From contig NZ_CP102263.1 in NCBI RefSeq assembly GCF_025147485.1, positions 1,997,501-2,061,500 of the forward strand: a stretch of 64,000 nt of DNA, given 5' to 3'. Under the pieces are notes generated by a model. The model was not told the origin of the DNA. It worked only from the letters and a program-made list of their open reading frames with translations, and made no database searches. The stretch is from Bacteroides uniformis. Lineage in GTDB: Bacteria > Bacteroidota > Bacteroidia > Bacteroidales > Bacteroidaceae. The translations under genes and the position numbers were made by a program. This document shows, piece by piece, positions 54,758 to 63,850 of the stretch (within the stretch, counting starts at the first letter, position 1; each line of letters opens with the position of its first letter).

Positions 54758-56098
54758 TTAGTTAAAGTATTTTTCGATTTTCTTAATCATCATGTTTAGA
54801 CAGAATACCACCACATGGTCACCCGGTTGTATCAAGGTATTACCCATAACCACGACGCCTTCCCCCTGACGGATAAGTCCGCCGATGGTGGTTCCTTTCG
54901 GGAGGCCGAGGTCTTTTACCGGATGTTTGGTAATCTTTGAGCCGGCCTTAACGGTAAATTCCGCTACATCGGCATTGGCAAAGGTCAGGCATTTCACATT
55001 GCTGACGTCCGCATCCAGCATCATCTGATAAATGTGGCTGGCGGCAATCATCTTTTTGTTGATGACAGTGCCGATGTCAAGGCTTTCAGCCATGCCTATG
55101 TAGTCTATATTCTCCACTTCTGCTACGGTTTTGCTGACTCCCATGCGTTTGGCGGCAAGGCAGGCTAGAATATTGGTCTCCGAATTGCCGGTCAAGGCAA
55201 CGAAGGCTTCCGTGTTTTTCAGTCCCTCTTCCACAAGTAAGTCCATATCCCGCCCGTCGCCATTGATAATCATGGTGCGGTCGTCAAGCAACTCGGTCAG
55301 ACGGTTGCAGCGGTTCAAGTCGTTGTCCACGATTTTCACCTGCATGTAGTCCGGGACGTATTGGGCGGTGCGTACGGCAATTCGGCTTCCACCCATAATC
55401 ATTACGTTGCGCACATCAGCATAATCTTCCTTGCCAGCTATTTTGCGGATGTAGGGGACGTATTTCCTGATGGTGGTAAAGTATACGATGTCATGTAGCT
55501 TGATGGTATCGTCACCGCGGGGAATCAGTGTCTCGCTTCCCCGTTTGATGGCTACCACGTGATAGGGCAGCTCCGGTCCGCCCAGTTTGTGGAGAGGGAT
55601 GTCCAGTATCTCGGCTTTTTCGCGTATTTTGGTGCCTATCAGTATCAAGGCGCCTCCGCAGAATTCCCACCATTGGCGTACCCAGCTCATGCGGATGGAG
55701 GATACGATCTCTTTGGCGGCAAGCATTTCCGGGTAGATGAGTGAATCGACACCCAGCTTCTGGAAAAATTCCTTGTTTTTGGGCAGCAGGTATTCGTAGT
55801 TGTCAATGCGGGCTACGGTCTTCTGTGCTCCCAGATTGTTTGCCAGCATGCATGCGGTCATGTTCCGGCTTTCATCAGGGGTGACGGCTATGAACAAGTC
55901 GGCTTCTCTCACTCCCACTTCTTTCAAGCCTTTTATGGATGTAGGGGAGGCCGTAGCCGTCATTAAGTCAAAGTTGGAGTTTAGGGTGCTCAACTTTTCT
56001 TCGTTGTCGTCCATCAGAATGATGTCCTGCTTCTCGCGGGACAGCAATTTAGCCAAGTGTGTGCCTACTGCGCCGGCACCTGCAATAATTATTTTCAC
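54758..56098 (-). CDS. trkA: Trk potassium transporter regulatory protein TrkA
   Basis: 446 residues with two RCK modules, each a Rossmann fold plus RCK_C: IIIAGAGAVGTHLAKLLSREKQDII (about 2-27) and MIMGGSRIAVRTAQYV (about 232-247). Binds NAD(H)/ATP and gates TrkH. Lies between dxs and trkH, 66 bases after dxs; that spacer is a heptamer array. Confidence 0.95.
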   Translation of the reverse strand: MKIIIAGAGAVGTHLAKLLSREKQDIILMDDNEEKLSTLNSNFDLMTATASPTSIKGLKEVGVREADLFIAVTPDESRNMTACMLANNLGAQKTVARIDNYEYLLPKNKEFFQKLGVDSLIYPEMLAAKEIVSSIRMSWVRQWWEFCGGALILIGTKIREKAEILDIPLHKLGGPELPYHVVAIKRGSETLIPRGDDTIKLHDIVYFTTIRKYVPYIRKIAGKEDYADVRNVMIMGGSRIAVRTAQYVPDYMQVKIVDNDLNRCNRLTELLDDRTMIINGDGRDMDLLVEEGLKNTEAFVALTGNSETNILACLAAKRMGVSKTVAEVENIDYIGMAESLDIGTVINKKMIAASHIYQMMLDADVSNVKCLTFANADVAEFTVKAGSKITKHPVKDLGLPKGTTIGGLIRQGEGVVVMGNTLIQPGDHVVVFCLNMMIKKIEKYFN

Positions 56099-56105
56099 TT
56101 TTAAT

Positions 56106-56190
56106 TAGTTGATAGTTGATAATTAATAGTTGACATATGGGGTAGATACTTAAACGGTCAATTTTCAACTATCAATTATCAATTGATTAT
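56106..56190. repeat. Heptamer array between dxs and trkA
   Basis: On the + strand AGTTGAT, AGTTGAT, AATTAAT, AGTTGA (56106-56133), then the inverse arm TCAACTATCAATTATCAATTGA (56165-56186). The leftward transcript therefore carries TGATAAT/TGATAGT words; dxs ends in them (QLIIDS-stop, TGA at 56165-56167). Confidence 0.8.
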
Positions 56191-58069
56191 AGATTCCTTC
56201 TTCGTCCATTCCGCAAAGATGATGCAACTCTTGTATGGTGCCGTGCTCTATGAAGGCATCGGGTACACCGATACGTCTGATATGGGGGATATAGTCATTG
56301 TCTGCCATGAACTCCAGTATGGCACTGCCCATTCCTCCTTTTTTGACACCGTCTTCTATGGTGACGACATGCTGGAAGTTGAGTCCTACCTCGTGCAGCA
56401 AGGCTTCGTCGAGCGGTTTGAGAAAACGCAGGTCGTAATGGGCTATGGAGATCCCTTTGTCTTTCTCTGCGCGCTCTATGGCACGTGCGGCTACGTTGCC
56501 TATGGGACCGAGGGTGATGACTGCCAGGTCTTTACCTTCCTTCAGTTTACGCCCTTTACCTACGGGGATTTCTTCCAGCGGACATTTCCAGTCCAGTAAT
56601 ACGCCGCGTCCGCGGGGATAGCGGATGACGAACGGACCTTTGTCTGACAATTGTGCCGTGTACATCAGGCGGCGCAATTCATGTTCGTCCATCGGTGAAG
56701 ATATGGTCAGGTTGGGAATCGGACGGAAATAGGCCAGGTCGAAAACTCCGTGGTGGGTCGGTCCGTCTTCTCCCACCAGTCCGGCGCGGTCCAGACAAAG
56801 TACGACGGGGAGGCGGAGCAGGGCGATGTCATGGATGACATTATCGTATGCCCGCTGCATGAAGGAGGAGTAGATGTTGCAGAAAGGTTGCATTCCTTCT
56901 TTTGCCATACCGCCCGAGAAAGTGGCTGCATGTCCTTCGGCAATACCCACATCGAAGGCACGGTCGGGCATGGTGTCCATCAGCTTGTTCATAGAGCAGC
57001 CAGTGGGCATGGCGGGGGTTACTCCGACGATTCTCGGATTTTCCTTTGCCAGTTCTACCAGTGTTTCCCCAAACACGTCCTGGTAAAGCGGAGGCAGGTT
57101 GCTGGTATCTGCCTTGAGGCGTTTTCCGGTTTTCGGATCGAACTTGCCCGGTGCATGCCAGATATCGGGATTCTTCTCGGCAGGTTCGAATCCTTTTCCT
57201 TTTACAGTGTGCAGATGCAGTATTTTCGGTCCCTGCATATCTTTGATGTCCCGCAGGACACGGGCTATGTTTTTCACATCGTGTCCATTGATAGGACCGA
57301 AGTAGCGGATGTTCATCCCTTCAAAGATATTCTGCTGCTGGGCGGCCATTGATTTCAGACTGTTGGCAAAGCGAATCAGCGCTTTGCGGCGGTCCTCGTT
57401 CAAAAGTCCCATTTTGAATAGCAGTCTGGAAGTTTTGAAGCGCAGCTGGTTATAGCGGTTGCTGGTAGTTAGGTTGAAAAGATACTGCTTCATGCCACCT
57501 ACACTTCTGTCTATCGACATATCATTGTCGTTGAGAATGATAAGAAGGTTGTTTGGGGTGGACGAAGCGTTGTTCAGTCCTTCAAAAGCTAAGCCGCCGC
57601 TCATGCTTCCGTCGCCGATGATGGCCACTACATGGCGGTCCTTCTCGCCTTTTTCGGCAGCGGCAACAGCCATGCCAAGGGCGGCGGAGATTGAATTTGA
57701 CGCATGTCCGCAGGTGAATGTGTCATAATCGCTTTCCTCTGGTGAGGGAAAAGGACGAACTCCCTTGAATTTACGGTTGGTGGAGAATGCTTCACGGCGT
57801 CCGGTCAGTATCTTGTGCCCGTATGCCTGATGGCCTACATCCCAGACTATGCGGTCGTACGGAGTATTGAATACGTAGTGCAAGGCAACGGTCAGCTCTA
57901 CCGTGCCCAGACTGGCTGCGAAATGTCCGGGGTTACACGAAACCTCCTTTATAATGTCTTGCCTCAATTCTTTACAGACTTCAGGAAGCTCTTCTACGCT
58001 GAGTTGGCGTAAATCCTCGGGAAATGTAATGGTGCTAAGCAAGTTATATGTTGTTGGTTCTGTTCTCAT
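56165..58069 (-). CDS. dxs: 1-deoxy-D-xylulose-5-phosphate synthase
   Basis: 634 residues from ATG 58069 ([20 protein letters not shown]); the upstream frame extension is not conserved-looking and lies above a -7 box (58094-58101). ThDP-binding [17 protein letters not shown] and [14 protein letters not shown], the catalytic His in [13 protein letters not shown], and the C-terminal [27 protein letters not shown] are all present. First step of the MEP isoprenoid pathway. Its last residues and stop lie within a repeat array. Leads an apparent dxs-trkA-trkH operon. Confidence 0.95.
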   Translation of the reverse strand: MRTEPTTYNLLSTITFPEDLRQLSVEELPEVCKELRQDIIKEVSCNPGHFAASLGTVELTVALHYVFNTPYDRIVWDVGHQAYGHKILTGRREAFSTNRKFKGVRPFPSPEESDYDTFTCGHASNSISAALGMAVAAAEKGEKDRHVVAIIGDGSMSGGLAFEGLNNASSTPNNLLIILNDNDMSIDRSVGGMKQYLFNLTTSNRYNQLRFKTSRLLFKMGLLNEDRRKALIRFANSLKSMAAQQQNIFEGMNIRYFGPINGHDVKNIARVLRDIKDMQGPKILHLHTVKGKGFEPAEKNPDIWHAPGKFDPKTGKRLKADTSNLPPLYQDVFGETLVELAKENPRIVGVTPAMPTGCSMNKLMDTMPDRAFDVGIAEGHAATFSGGMAKEGMQPFCNIYSSFMQRAYDNVIHDIALLRLPVVLCLDRAGLVGEDGPTHHGVFDLAYFRPIPNLTISSPMDEHELRRLMYTAQLSDKGPFVIRYPRGRGVLLDWKCPLEEIPVGKGRKLKEGKDLAVITLGPIGNVAARAIERAEKDKGISIAHYDLRFLKPLDEALLHEVGLNFQHVVTIEDGVKKGGMGSAILEFMADNDYIPHIRRIGVPDAFIEHGTIQELHHLCGMDEEGIYNQLIIDS

Positions 58070-58093
58070 TTCTAATCTGAAGATTACAAAATG

Positions 58094-58101
58094 CAAAAAT
58101 A
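58094..58101 (-). promoter_or_regulatory. Predicted -7 box for dxs
   Basis: The minus strand reads TATTTTTG, 25 bases before ATG 58069. It supports the shorter dxs start. Confidence 0.55.
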
Positions 58102-58236
58102 GCAAAAGAAAACGGATGACGGGAAGTTTTAGAAGGAAAAAAAGCCTCTTTTGTTCACTTCGGTTTTTACTTTCTCTGTATAAATTGCATTTCTTGTTCT
58201 GCCTATAATTAAGGAAAAAGATGCCTGATGGTAAAT

Positions 58237-58307
58237 CGTTCCTCCATGGAGAAAATATTGTTCCATACTGGTAGAAAAATCGTTCCACCATGGTGGAACG
58301 ATTTTTT
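58237..58307. repeat. Palindromic GTTCC-CCATGG repeat cluster
   Basis: A perfect 32-bp palindrome spans 58275-58306 (core TTCCACCATGGTGGAA). Two degenerate copies of GTTCC..CCATGG lie upstream at 58238-58251 and 58260-58273. It lies in the divergent spacer 58070-58626 between dxs and the DUF4842 gene, where no gene is seen. Flanking A and T runs could also let it terminate transcription in either direction. Confidence 0.88.
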
Positions 58308-58497
58308 CTCCATATAGGAATGATTTAGTTTTGGCAAGCAAAGATATTAATCCTTTCAAAGATTGACTTGTACTCTCGTATGTGTGCATCTATGATAAGA
58401 GATGCTTTAAACTTAACACTTGTTGAAAAATGCAACTTTGCAAACTATTTATTGCAACTTTTTTAGGAGCTTGGACTGTTGTTAATATAATATTATC

Positions 58498-58505
58498 TAT
58501 ATTTG
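58498..58505 (+). promoter_or_regulatory. Predicted -7 box for the DUF4842 gene
   Basis: TATATTTG; the best -33 candidates (TTG at 58471 or 58479) have non-standard spacing. Leader of about 110 bases. Confidence 0.4.
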
Positions 58506-58626
58506 CAAAGTAGAATATGTCCTATTTATCAATATGTTATACGATTATGAATTGTACATGATGGCATTCTTAGTTGTAATATGTGCCGGAATGGGGCGTA
58601 ACCACGAATTGCTAAATGAATAAACA

Positions 58627-59733
58627 ATGAATGATATGAAGAAAAAGTTTAACTTTGGAATTTTGGCTATTGTGAGCGTAGTGTTTTTTTCCGCTTGCGG
58701 TTCTGATAGCGATCTGTTCGACCCGGAAAAGGCGGTGGCTAAGAAAGAGGCACAGTATGCATCGGCTTTCGTGCGGAAGTATGGAAAAATTGCAGTTAAT
58801 CAGGATTGGGGATTTGGGGTAACACCGACAACGCGTGTTGCTAACACTAATAGCAATCAATGGAGAGATTTTGCGGAAGTACCGGGGAGTGTTACGGCTA
58901 TAGAAAAAGAAGTGGTTACGAAATGGTTTGAAACACATCAGAATCCACAATCCATTGGTGTGGATTGGACCGACTTTTTTGTTCAACATGTAAGTGGCTC
59001 ACGCTCTGATATGGATTTTTTGGTTGCGGCATCAGATGATCATATCAATAATTTTAATGCTGCTGAGGGAGCTATAATGCTAATGCAGAATAGTGGGACG
59101 TCTTCTTTTGGCTATAGGGCTTCTCTGGATAGTAAAATGCACTATAATTATACTATACAATATATTGAGGGTGCTTATTATGTGGGATTTGACTTTGAAG
59201 CTACCGGCCAGAACCCAAATCAACAAGTAGCTGCAGATGGGTATTATAGTGATTGGATTGTAAAGATCTCTCCGGCCGTATATACAAATGCGTACAGAAT
59301 CATAGCGGAAGACCTTGGAGACAGTGACGATTTTGATTTCAACGATGTCGTGTTTGATGTAGCGACCAATGGAGGAACAACTATCATTACCCTGCAGGCT
59401 GCGGGTGGTACTTTGCCTTTGTATATTGAGGTAGGCGGTGATAGTCGTGAAGTTCATGAGATCTTTAGTGTTTCTAGTACTACAATGATAAATACGGGTG
59501 CTGGAGCAACTAAGGCTCCGGTGATGTATAGAGTTAACGGTACTGGTGCCGTAAATATCAAAGTGGAAGGTCAAAATGCTGAAGTATATACACTGAAAGC
59601 GGAGGTAGGCAAAGCTCCGCAGAAGATACGTGTAGAGACAAGATATGACTGGACTTCTGAGCGTCAGGCTATTAATAATAAATATCCAGATTTTGCAAAT
59701 TGGGTGGCTGATCCTACGGTTAATTGGTATTAA
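58627..59733 (+). CDS. DUF4842 / LruC-domain lipoprotein
   Basis: 368 residues; the second Met (58636) may be the true start of the signal peptide MKKKFNFGILAIVSVVFFSAC (lipobox FSAC, Cys about 24). SDLFDPEKAVAKKEAQYASAF and VNQDWGFG are typical of the N-terminal part of these proteins. The LruC/DUF4842 domain (about 165-350) contains the acidic DLGDSDDFDFNDVVFDV, likely Ca2+-binding. Extracellular or surface-located; function unknown. Flanked by a promoter and terminator, so a single-gene unit. Confidence 0.87.
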   Translation: MNDMKKKFNFGILAIVSVVFFSACGSDSDLFDPEKAVAKKEAQYASAFVRKYGKIAVNQDWGFGVTPTTRVANTNSNQWRDFAEVPGSVTAIEKEVVTKWFETHQNPQSIGVDWTDFFVQHVSGSRSDMDFLVAASDDHINNFNAAEGAIMLMQNSGTSSFGYRASLDSKMHYNYTIQYIEGAYYVGFDFEATGQNPNQQVAADGYYSDWIVKISPAVYTNAYRIIAEDLGDSDDFDFNDVVFDVATNGGTTIITLQAAGGTLPLYIEVGGDSREVHEIFSVSSTTMINTGAGATKAPVMYRVNGTGAVNIKVEGQNAEVYTLKAEVGKAPQKIRVETRYDWTSERQAINNKYPDFANWVADPTVNWY

Positions 59734-59750
59734 TGGAATATATAGTATTT

Positions 59751-59793
59751 AAGGTAGGTGATATAATGGAAGGTTATATTACCTGCCTTTTTT
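59751..59793 (+). terminator. Intrinsic terminator after the DUF4842 gene
   Basis: AAGGTAGGTGATATAA (59751-59766) pairs with TTATATTACCTGCCTT (59774-59789), two G-U pairs, loop TGGAAGG, then T-run. Confidence 0.85.
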
Positions 59794-59823
59794 ATGTTTC
59801 GACCGTTATATATTGAAATTTAC

Positions 59824-59831
59824 TATCTTTG
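59824..59831 (+). promoter_or_regulatory. Predicted -7 box for the GSCFA-murF/alr unit
   Basis: TATCTTTG, a perfect TAnnTTTG match, 65 bases before the GSCFA start at 59896. Confidence 0.45.
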
Positions 59832-59895
59832 TGGCGTAGCAAGTAGGTTGGTACATCCTTTTTCCCGAATGTGAATGTTTTTTTATTCCGAGCTT

Positions 59896-60885
59896 ATGAA
59901 TCTTTATACGCCTGTAGAAGTAGTTTCCGGTATGCCCCTTCTTTCGCAAGAGAATAATCTGTTGCTGATGGGTTCTTGTTTTGCATCCGAGATGGGACAA
60001 AGGCTGGCGGATGCCAAGTTCTGTTGTGACGTCAATCCTTATGGTGTGCTTTATAATCCTTTTTCCATTTCTGTGGCATTGCGTGAAATCATTGCGGGCA
60101 AATGCTACAATGAAAACGACATTTTCCTCTTTCATGGACTTTGGCACAGTGCCATGCATCATGGTAGCTTCTCCTCAGTCTCTGCAGAGGAAACATTGGC
60201 AGGTATTAACGGACGTTTGAAAAGCGCCCATGAAAGATTGGATCGGTTGGATTGTCTGCTACTGACTTTCGGCTCTGCTTGGGTATATGAAAATAAAAAG
60301 ACGGGAACTATAGTTGCCAACTGCCATAAGCAACCTGAGTCTTGCTTTACTCGTCACATGCTTTCCGTCAGTGAAATAGTGTCTGACTACACCTCTTTGC
60401 TTTCCGGTTTGCTGGCGCGGATTCCCCGGCTGAAAATATTGTTTACCGTCAGCCCCATCCGCCACGTGCGTGACGGAATGCATGCCAACCAGCTCAGTAA
60501 AGCTACCTTGCTGCTTGCCGTGAATCAGTTGCAAGCCACTTTCCCAAAACATGTTTTCTATTTTCCGGCATACGAGCTGTTGCTCGACGAGCTTCGTGAC
60601 TATCGCTTCTATGCAGGAGACATGGTGCATCCTTCTGAAATAGCCATTCGCTATATCTGGGAAAGGTTTATTCGGTCGTGCATCTCTGCCGATGCGTTAC
60701 GGATTATGGAAGAAAGTGAAAATATCCGTAAGATGTTGTCGCATAAGCCATTTTATCCTGCTTCAGAAGAGTATAAGCGTTTTTTAGGACAAATTGTGTT
60801 AAAAATAGACCAACTTAACGGAAAATACCCGTACTTAGATTTCCAAAAAGAGAGAGAAATATGTCGTATTCGATTGAAAGCATAA
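59896..60885 (+). CDS. GSCFA-domain protein
   Basis: 329 residues from ATG 59896 (MNLYTPVEVVSG); an in-frame ATG at 59875 gives 7 more residues. The GSCFA motif (LLLMGSCFASEMGQRLAD) at about 23-40 and LLTFGSAWVYENKKTG, FTVSPIRHVRDG, YRFYAGDMVHPSEIAI fit this SGNH-hydrolase-like family; Ser-Gly-Asn-His positions suggest an esterase. The role is unknown, but it is linked to cell-wall genes here: its end overlaps the next gene by 25 bases. Confidence 0.87.
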   Translation: MNLYTPVEVVSGMPLLSQENNLLLMGSCFASEMGQRLADAKFCCDVNPYGVLYNPFSISVALREIIAGKCYNENDIFLFHGLWHSAMHHGSFSSVSAEETLAGINGRLKSAHERLDRLDCLLLTFGSAWVYENKKTGTIVANCHKQPESCFTRHMLSVSEIVSDYTSLLSGLLARIPRLKILFTVSPIRHVRDGMHANQLSKATLLLAVNQLQATFPKHVFYFPAYELLLDELRDYRFYAGDMVHPSEIAIRYIWERFIRSCISADALRIMEESENIRKMLSHKPFYPASEEYKRFLGQIVLKIDQLNGKYPYLDFQKEREICRIRLKA

Positions 60886-63386
60886 CCGAAAGTATTGGCG
60901 CACGGCGTGTGGGAAACGTGCCGGCTACCATAGACTGGCTGCTCACAGACAGCCGTTCCCTGAATTTTCCTGAGGAAACATTATTCTTTGCCTTGACCAC
61001 CAAGAGGAATGACGGTGCGCGCTATATCGCAGATTTATATGCCCGTGGAGTACGTAATTTTGTGCTTAGCGAAGAAAGCTTTAGATTAATTGAGCATGGA
61101 GAATTGAAAATTGATAATGATGCGCAGCAACCCGCTATCCATTTTCAATCTTCCACTGTCAACTACCTTATTGTTTCCAATCCGCTGAAAGCCCTGCAAA
61201 AACTGGCAGAACAGCATAGGAACCGGTTCCAGATACCAGTCATCGGTATTACGGGAAGCAACGGAAAGACAGTTGTGAAGGAATGGCTGCACCAGTTGCT
61301 CAGTCCGGAACGTGCCATTATCCGTTCTCCCCGTAGTTATAACTCCCAGATTGGAGTACCTTTGTCTGTGTGGCAGATGAACGAACAGTCTGAACTTGCT
61401 ATTTTTGAAGCCGGTATTTCCGAACCGGGGGAAATGCGCGCTTTGCAGAACATCATTAAGCCTACCATAGGCATCCTGACCAATATAGGAGGGGCTCACC
61501 AGGAAAATTTCTTCTCGTTACAGGAGAAGTGTATGGAGAAGTTGATGCTTTTCAAGAATTGTGATGTAGTGATTTATAATGGTGACGATGAGTTCGTCAG
61601 CAACTGTGTGGCGAAGTCCATGCTTTCTGCACGTGAGATTGCGTGGAGCCGGAAGGATATGGAACGTCCTTTATATATAAGTAAAGTGGAGAAACAGGAT
61701 GACTGTACTGTCATTTCCTATCGTTATCTGGATATGGACAATACGTTTACCTTGCCGTTCATAGATGATGCTTCCATCGAGAACTCGCTGAACTGTCTGG
61801 CCGCATGCCTCTATCTGATGCTTCCTGCCGAACGGATTACGGAACGTATGGCAAAGCTGGAACCCATCGCCATGCGTTTGGAAGTCAAGGAGGGAAAAAA
61901 CAACTGTCTGTTGATTAACGACAGTTATAATTCTGACCTTGGCTCATTGGATATTGCACTCGATTTTCTTTACCGCCGTTCGCAAAGTAAGGGATTGAGG
62001 CGGACCTTGATTCTTTCGGATATATTGGAGACCGGTCAGAATACGCCGACACTTTACCGACAAGTGGCACAGCTGGTAAACAGCCGCGGCATTGAACGCA
62101 TCATAGGTGTAGGAAATGAAATCTCTTCCTGCGCTGCACGCTTTAATATAGAGAAGACCTTTTATCCGGATACGGCAGCTTTGATACGCACTATCCAGCG
62201 TGGGGAACTGCGCCTTGAAAACGAAATTATTCTGATTAAGGGTGCACGTAAGTTCGGTTTTGACTCCTTGACGGAAGTATTGGAGAAGAAGGTGCACGAA
62301 ACTATCCTGGAGGTTAATCTTGGAGCGATGATTGCCAATCTGAACTATTATCGTGGCAAGTTGAAGCCGGAAACAAAGATGGTCTGCATGGTGAAAGCCT
62401 CCGCTTACGGTGCAGGTTCTTATGAGATAGCCAAGACTTTGCAGGAACATCATGTCGATTATCTTGCTGTGGCAGTTGCCGACGAAGGCTCCGAACTCCG
62501 CAAAGCGGGTATCACAGCGAACATCATTATCATGAATCCTGAGATGACTGCTTTCAAGACCATGTTCGATTACAAGCTGGAGCCCGAAGTATATAGCTTC
62601 CATCTGCTGGACGCTTTGATTAAAGAAGCGGAAAAGGAAGGTATCACAAACTTCCCCATCCACATAAAGCTGGATACCGGTATGCACCGCCTGGGGTTTG
62701 CTCTGGAGGATATGCCCCGGCTGATAGAACGGCTGAAGGGACAGAATGCCGTGATTGCCCGTTCCGTCTTCTCACATTTGGTAGGGAGCGATTCGCAGCA
62801 ATTCGACAGTTTTACACGCCGGCAGATAGAAATGTTCGAAAAAGCGTCCATGGAATTGCAGGGAGCTTTTCCGCATAAGATACTTCGCCATATCTGCAAT
62901 TCTGCAGGTATCGAGCGTTTCCCGGGGGCGCAATTCGATATGGTGCGTCTGGGTATCGGTCTTTATGGTGTCAATCCCATAGACAATTCCATTATGAATA
63001 ATGTGAGCACGTTAAAGACTACCATCCTCCAAATACGTGATGTTCCTGAAGAGGATACGGTTGGGTATAGCCGGAAAGGGCATCTCACCCGTCCGTCACG
63101 TATAGCGGCTCTTCCCATTGGTTATGCCGACGGTCTGAATCGCCATCTTGGAAACGGACATGCCTATTGTCTTGTAAACGGCCAACGGGCTGTCTATGTA
63201 GGGAATATCTGCATGGATGTCTGTATGATTGATGTAACGGACATCGATTGCAAGGAGGGTGACAGTGTGGAAATTTTTGGTAATCATCTGCCTATAACCG
63301 TTCTTTCCGATGCGCTTGCAACTATTCCTTATGAGGTGTTGACAAGCGTTTCTACGCGGGTAAAACGTGTTTATTATCAAGACTGA
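60861..63386 (+). CDS. Bifunctional MurF / alanine racemase
   Basis: 841 residues. N-terminal MurF domain (1 to about 455): P-loop GSNGKT at 132-137, AGISEPGEMRALQ, and LLINDSYNSD. C-terminal alanine racemase (about 465-841): PLP lysine 512 in MVKASAYGAGSYE, catalytic-Tyr region TVGYSRKGHLT, GYADGLNRHLGNG and the C-terminal YEVLTSVSTRVKRVYYQ. It makes D-alanine and ligates D-Ala-D-Ala to UDP-MurNAc-tripeptide. The fusion is usual in Bacteroidota. Starts inside the GSCFA gene (25-base overlap). Confidence 0.95.
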   Translation: MSYSIESITESIGARRVGNVPATIDWLLTDSRSLNFPEETLFFALTTKRNDGARYIADLYARGVRNFVLSEESFRLIEHGELKIDNDAQQPAIHFQSSTVNYLIVSNPLKALQKLAEQHRNRFQIPVIGITGSNGKTVVKEWLHQLLSPERAIIRSPRSYNSQIGVPLSVWQMNEQSELAIFEAGISEPGEMRALQNIIKPTIGILTNIGGAHQENFFSLQEKCMEKLMLFKNCDVVIYNGDDEFVSNCVAKSMLSAREIAWSRKDMERPLYISKVEKQDDCTVISYRYLDMDNTFTLPFIDDASIENSLNCLAACLYLMLPAERITERMAKLEPIAMRLEVKEGKNNCLLINDSYNSDLGSLDIALDFLYRRSQSKGLRRTLILSDILETGQNTPTLYRQVAQLVNSRGIERIIGVGNEISSCAARFNIEKTFYPDTAALIRTIQRGELRLENEIILIKGARKFGFDSLTEVLEKKVHETILEVNLGAMIANLNYYRGKLKPETKMVCMVKASAYGAGSYEIAKTLQEHHVDYLAVAVADEGSELRKAGITANIIIMNPEMTAFKTMFDYKLEPEVYSFHLLDALIKEAEKEGITNFPIHIKLDTGMHRLGFALEDMPRLIERLKGQNAVIARSVFSHLVGSDSQQFDSFTRRQIEMFEKASMELQGAFPHKILRHICNSAGIERFPGAQFDMVRLGIGLYGVNPIDNSIMNNVSTLKTTILQIRDVPEEDTVGYSRKGHLTRPSRIAALPIGYADGLNRHLGNGHAYCLVNGQRAVYVGNICMDVCMIDVTDIDCKEGDSVEIFGNHLPITVLSDALATIPYEVLTSVSTRVKRVYYQD

Positions 63387-63399
63387 AGATAGGGGGCAG

Positions 63400-63460
63400 G
63401 GATTAGGGGATGGAGATTACAATAAAATTAATCCTTAATCCTTAATCCCTAATCCTTAAT
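63400..63460. repeat. TTAATCC heptamer array before tatA
   Basis: Five tandem words (TTAATCC, TTAATCC, TTAATCC, CTAATCC, TTAAT; 63427-63460), preceded by an inverted copy GGATTAGGGG (63400-63409). Every word contains TAA. Confidence 0.82.
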
Positions 63461-63465
63461 TTTTC

Positions 63466-63473
63466 TATCTTTG
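63466..63473 (+). promoter_or_regulatory. Predicted -7 box for tatA
   Basis: TATCTTTG, a perfect -7, immediately after the heptamer array and 25 bases before tatA. Confidence 0.5.
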
Positions 63474-63497
63474 CATTATAATTAATCAGATATAACT

Positions 63498-63713
63498 ATG
63501 ACAAACTTACTTTTATTAGGCTTTCTGCCCAGCGGCTCCGAATGGATAATTATTGCATTGGTCATCTTACTATTGTTTGGCGGTAAGAAAATTCCCGAAT
63601 TGATGCGTGGTTTGGGCAAAGGAGTGAAGAGCTTCAAGGATGGTGTGAATGAAGCCAAAGAAGAGATAAACAAGGCTCAGGAAGATTTGGATAAACCAGC
63701 TGAAAAGAAATAA
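63498..63713 (+). CDS. tatA: Twin-arginine translocase subunit TatA/E
   Basis: 71 residues: one membrane helix ([26 protein letters not shown], with the conserved FGGKKIPEL hinge) and an amphipathic helix ([18 protein letters not shown]). TatA forms the pore-forming oligomer for folded-protein export. tatC follows after 137 bases of repeat spacer. Confidence 0.95.
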   Translation: MTNLLLLGFLPSGSEWIIIALVILLLFGGKKIPELMRGLGKGVKSFKDGVNEAKEEINKAQEDLDKPAEKK

Positions 63714-63718
63714 AAGGA

Positions 63719-63838
63719 TTTACTATTTGACTATTTACGATTTACTATTTGATACTCTGCAAATTGCAGAAGTATGGGTAGACTTGTTATCTTTCATTCC
63801 ACTGCGTAGCCCAAATAGTAAATCGTAAAATAGTAAAT
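63719..63838. repeat. Heptamer array with inverted copy between tatA and tatC
   Basis: TTTACTA, TTTGACTA, TTTACGA, TTTACTA words (63719-63751) are mirrored by an inverted arm 63812-63837 with one base difference over 22. The 60-base loop contains CTGCAAATTGCAG (a small hairpin). Confidence 0.82.
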
Positions 63839-63850
63839 GCATTGGTGTTT

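Noticed and set aside
58070..58291. N-terminal extension of Dxs to codon 708
   Set aside because: The extension is repeat-derived and hydrophobic, and a -7 box lies inside it; family start fits ATG 58069.
3432..58307. CRISPR arrays
   Set aside because: The repeats lack regular unique spacers of 25-40 bp and no cas gene is present.
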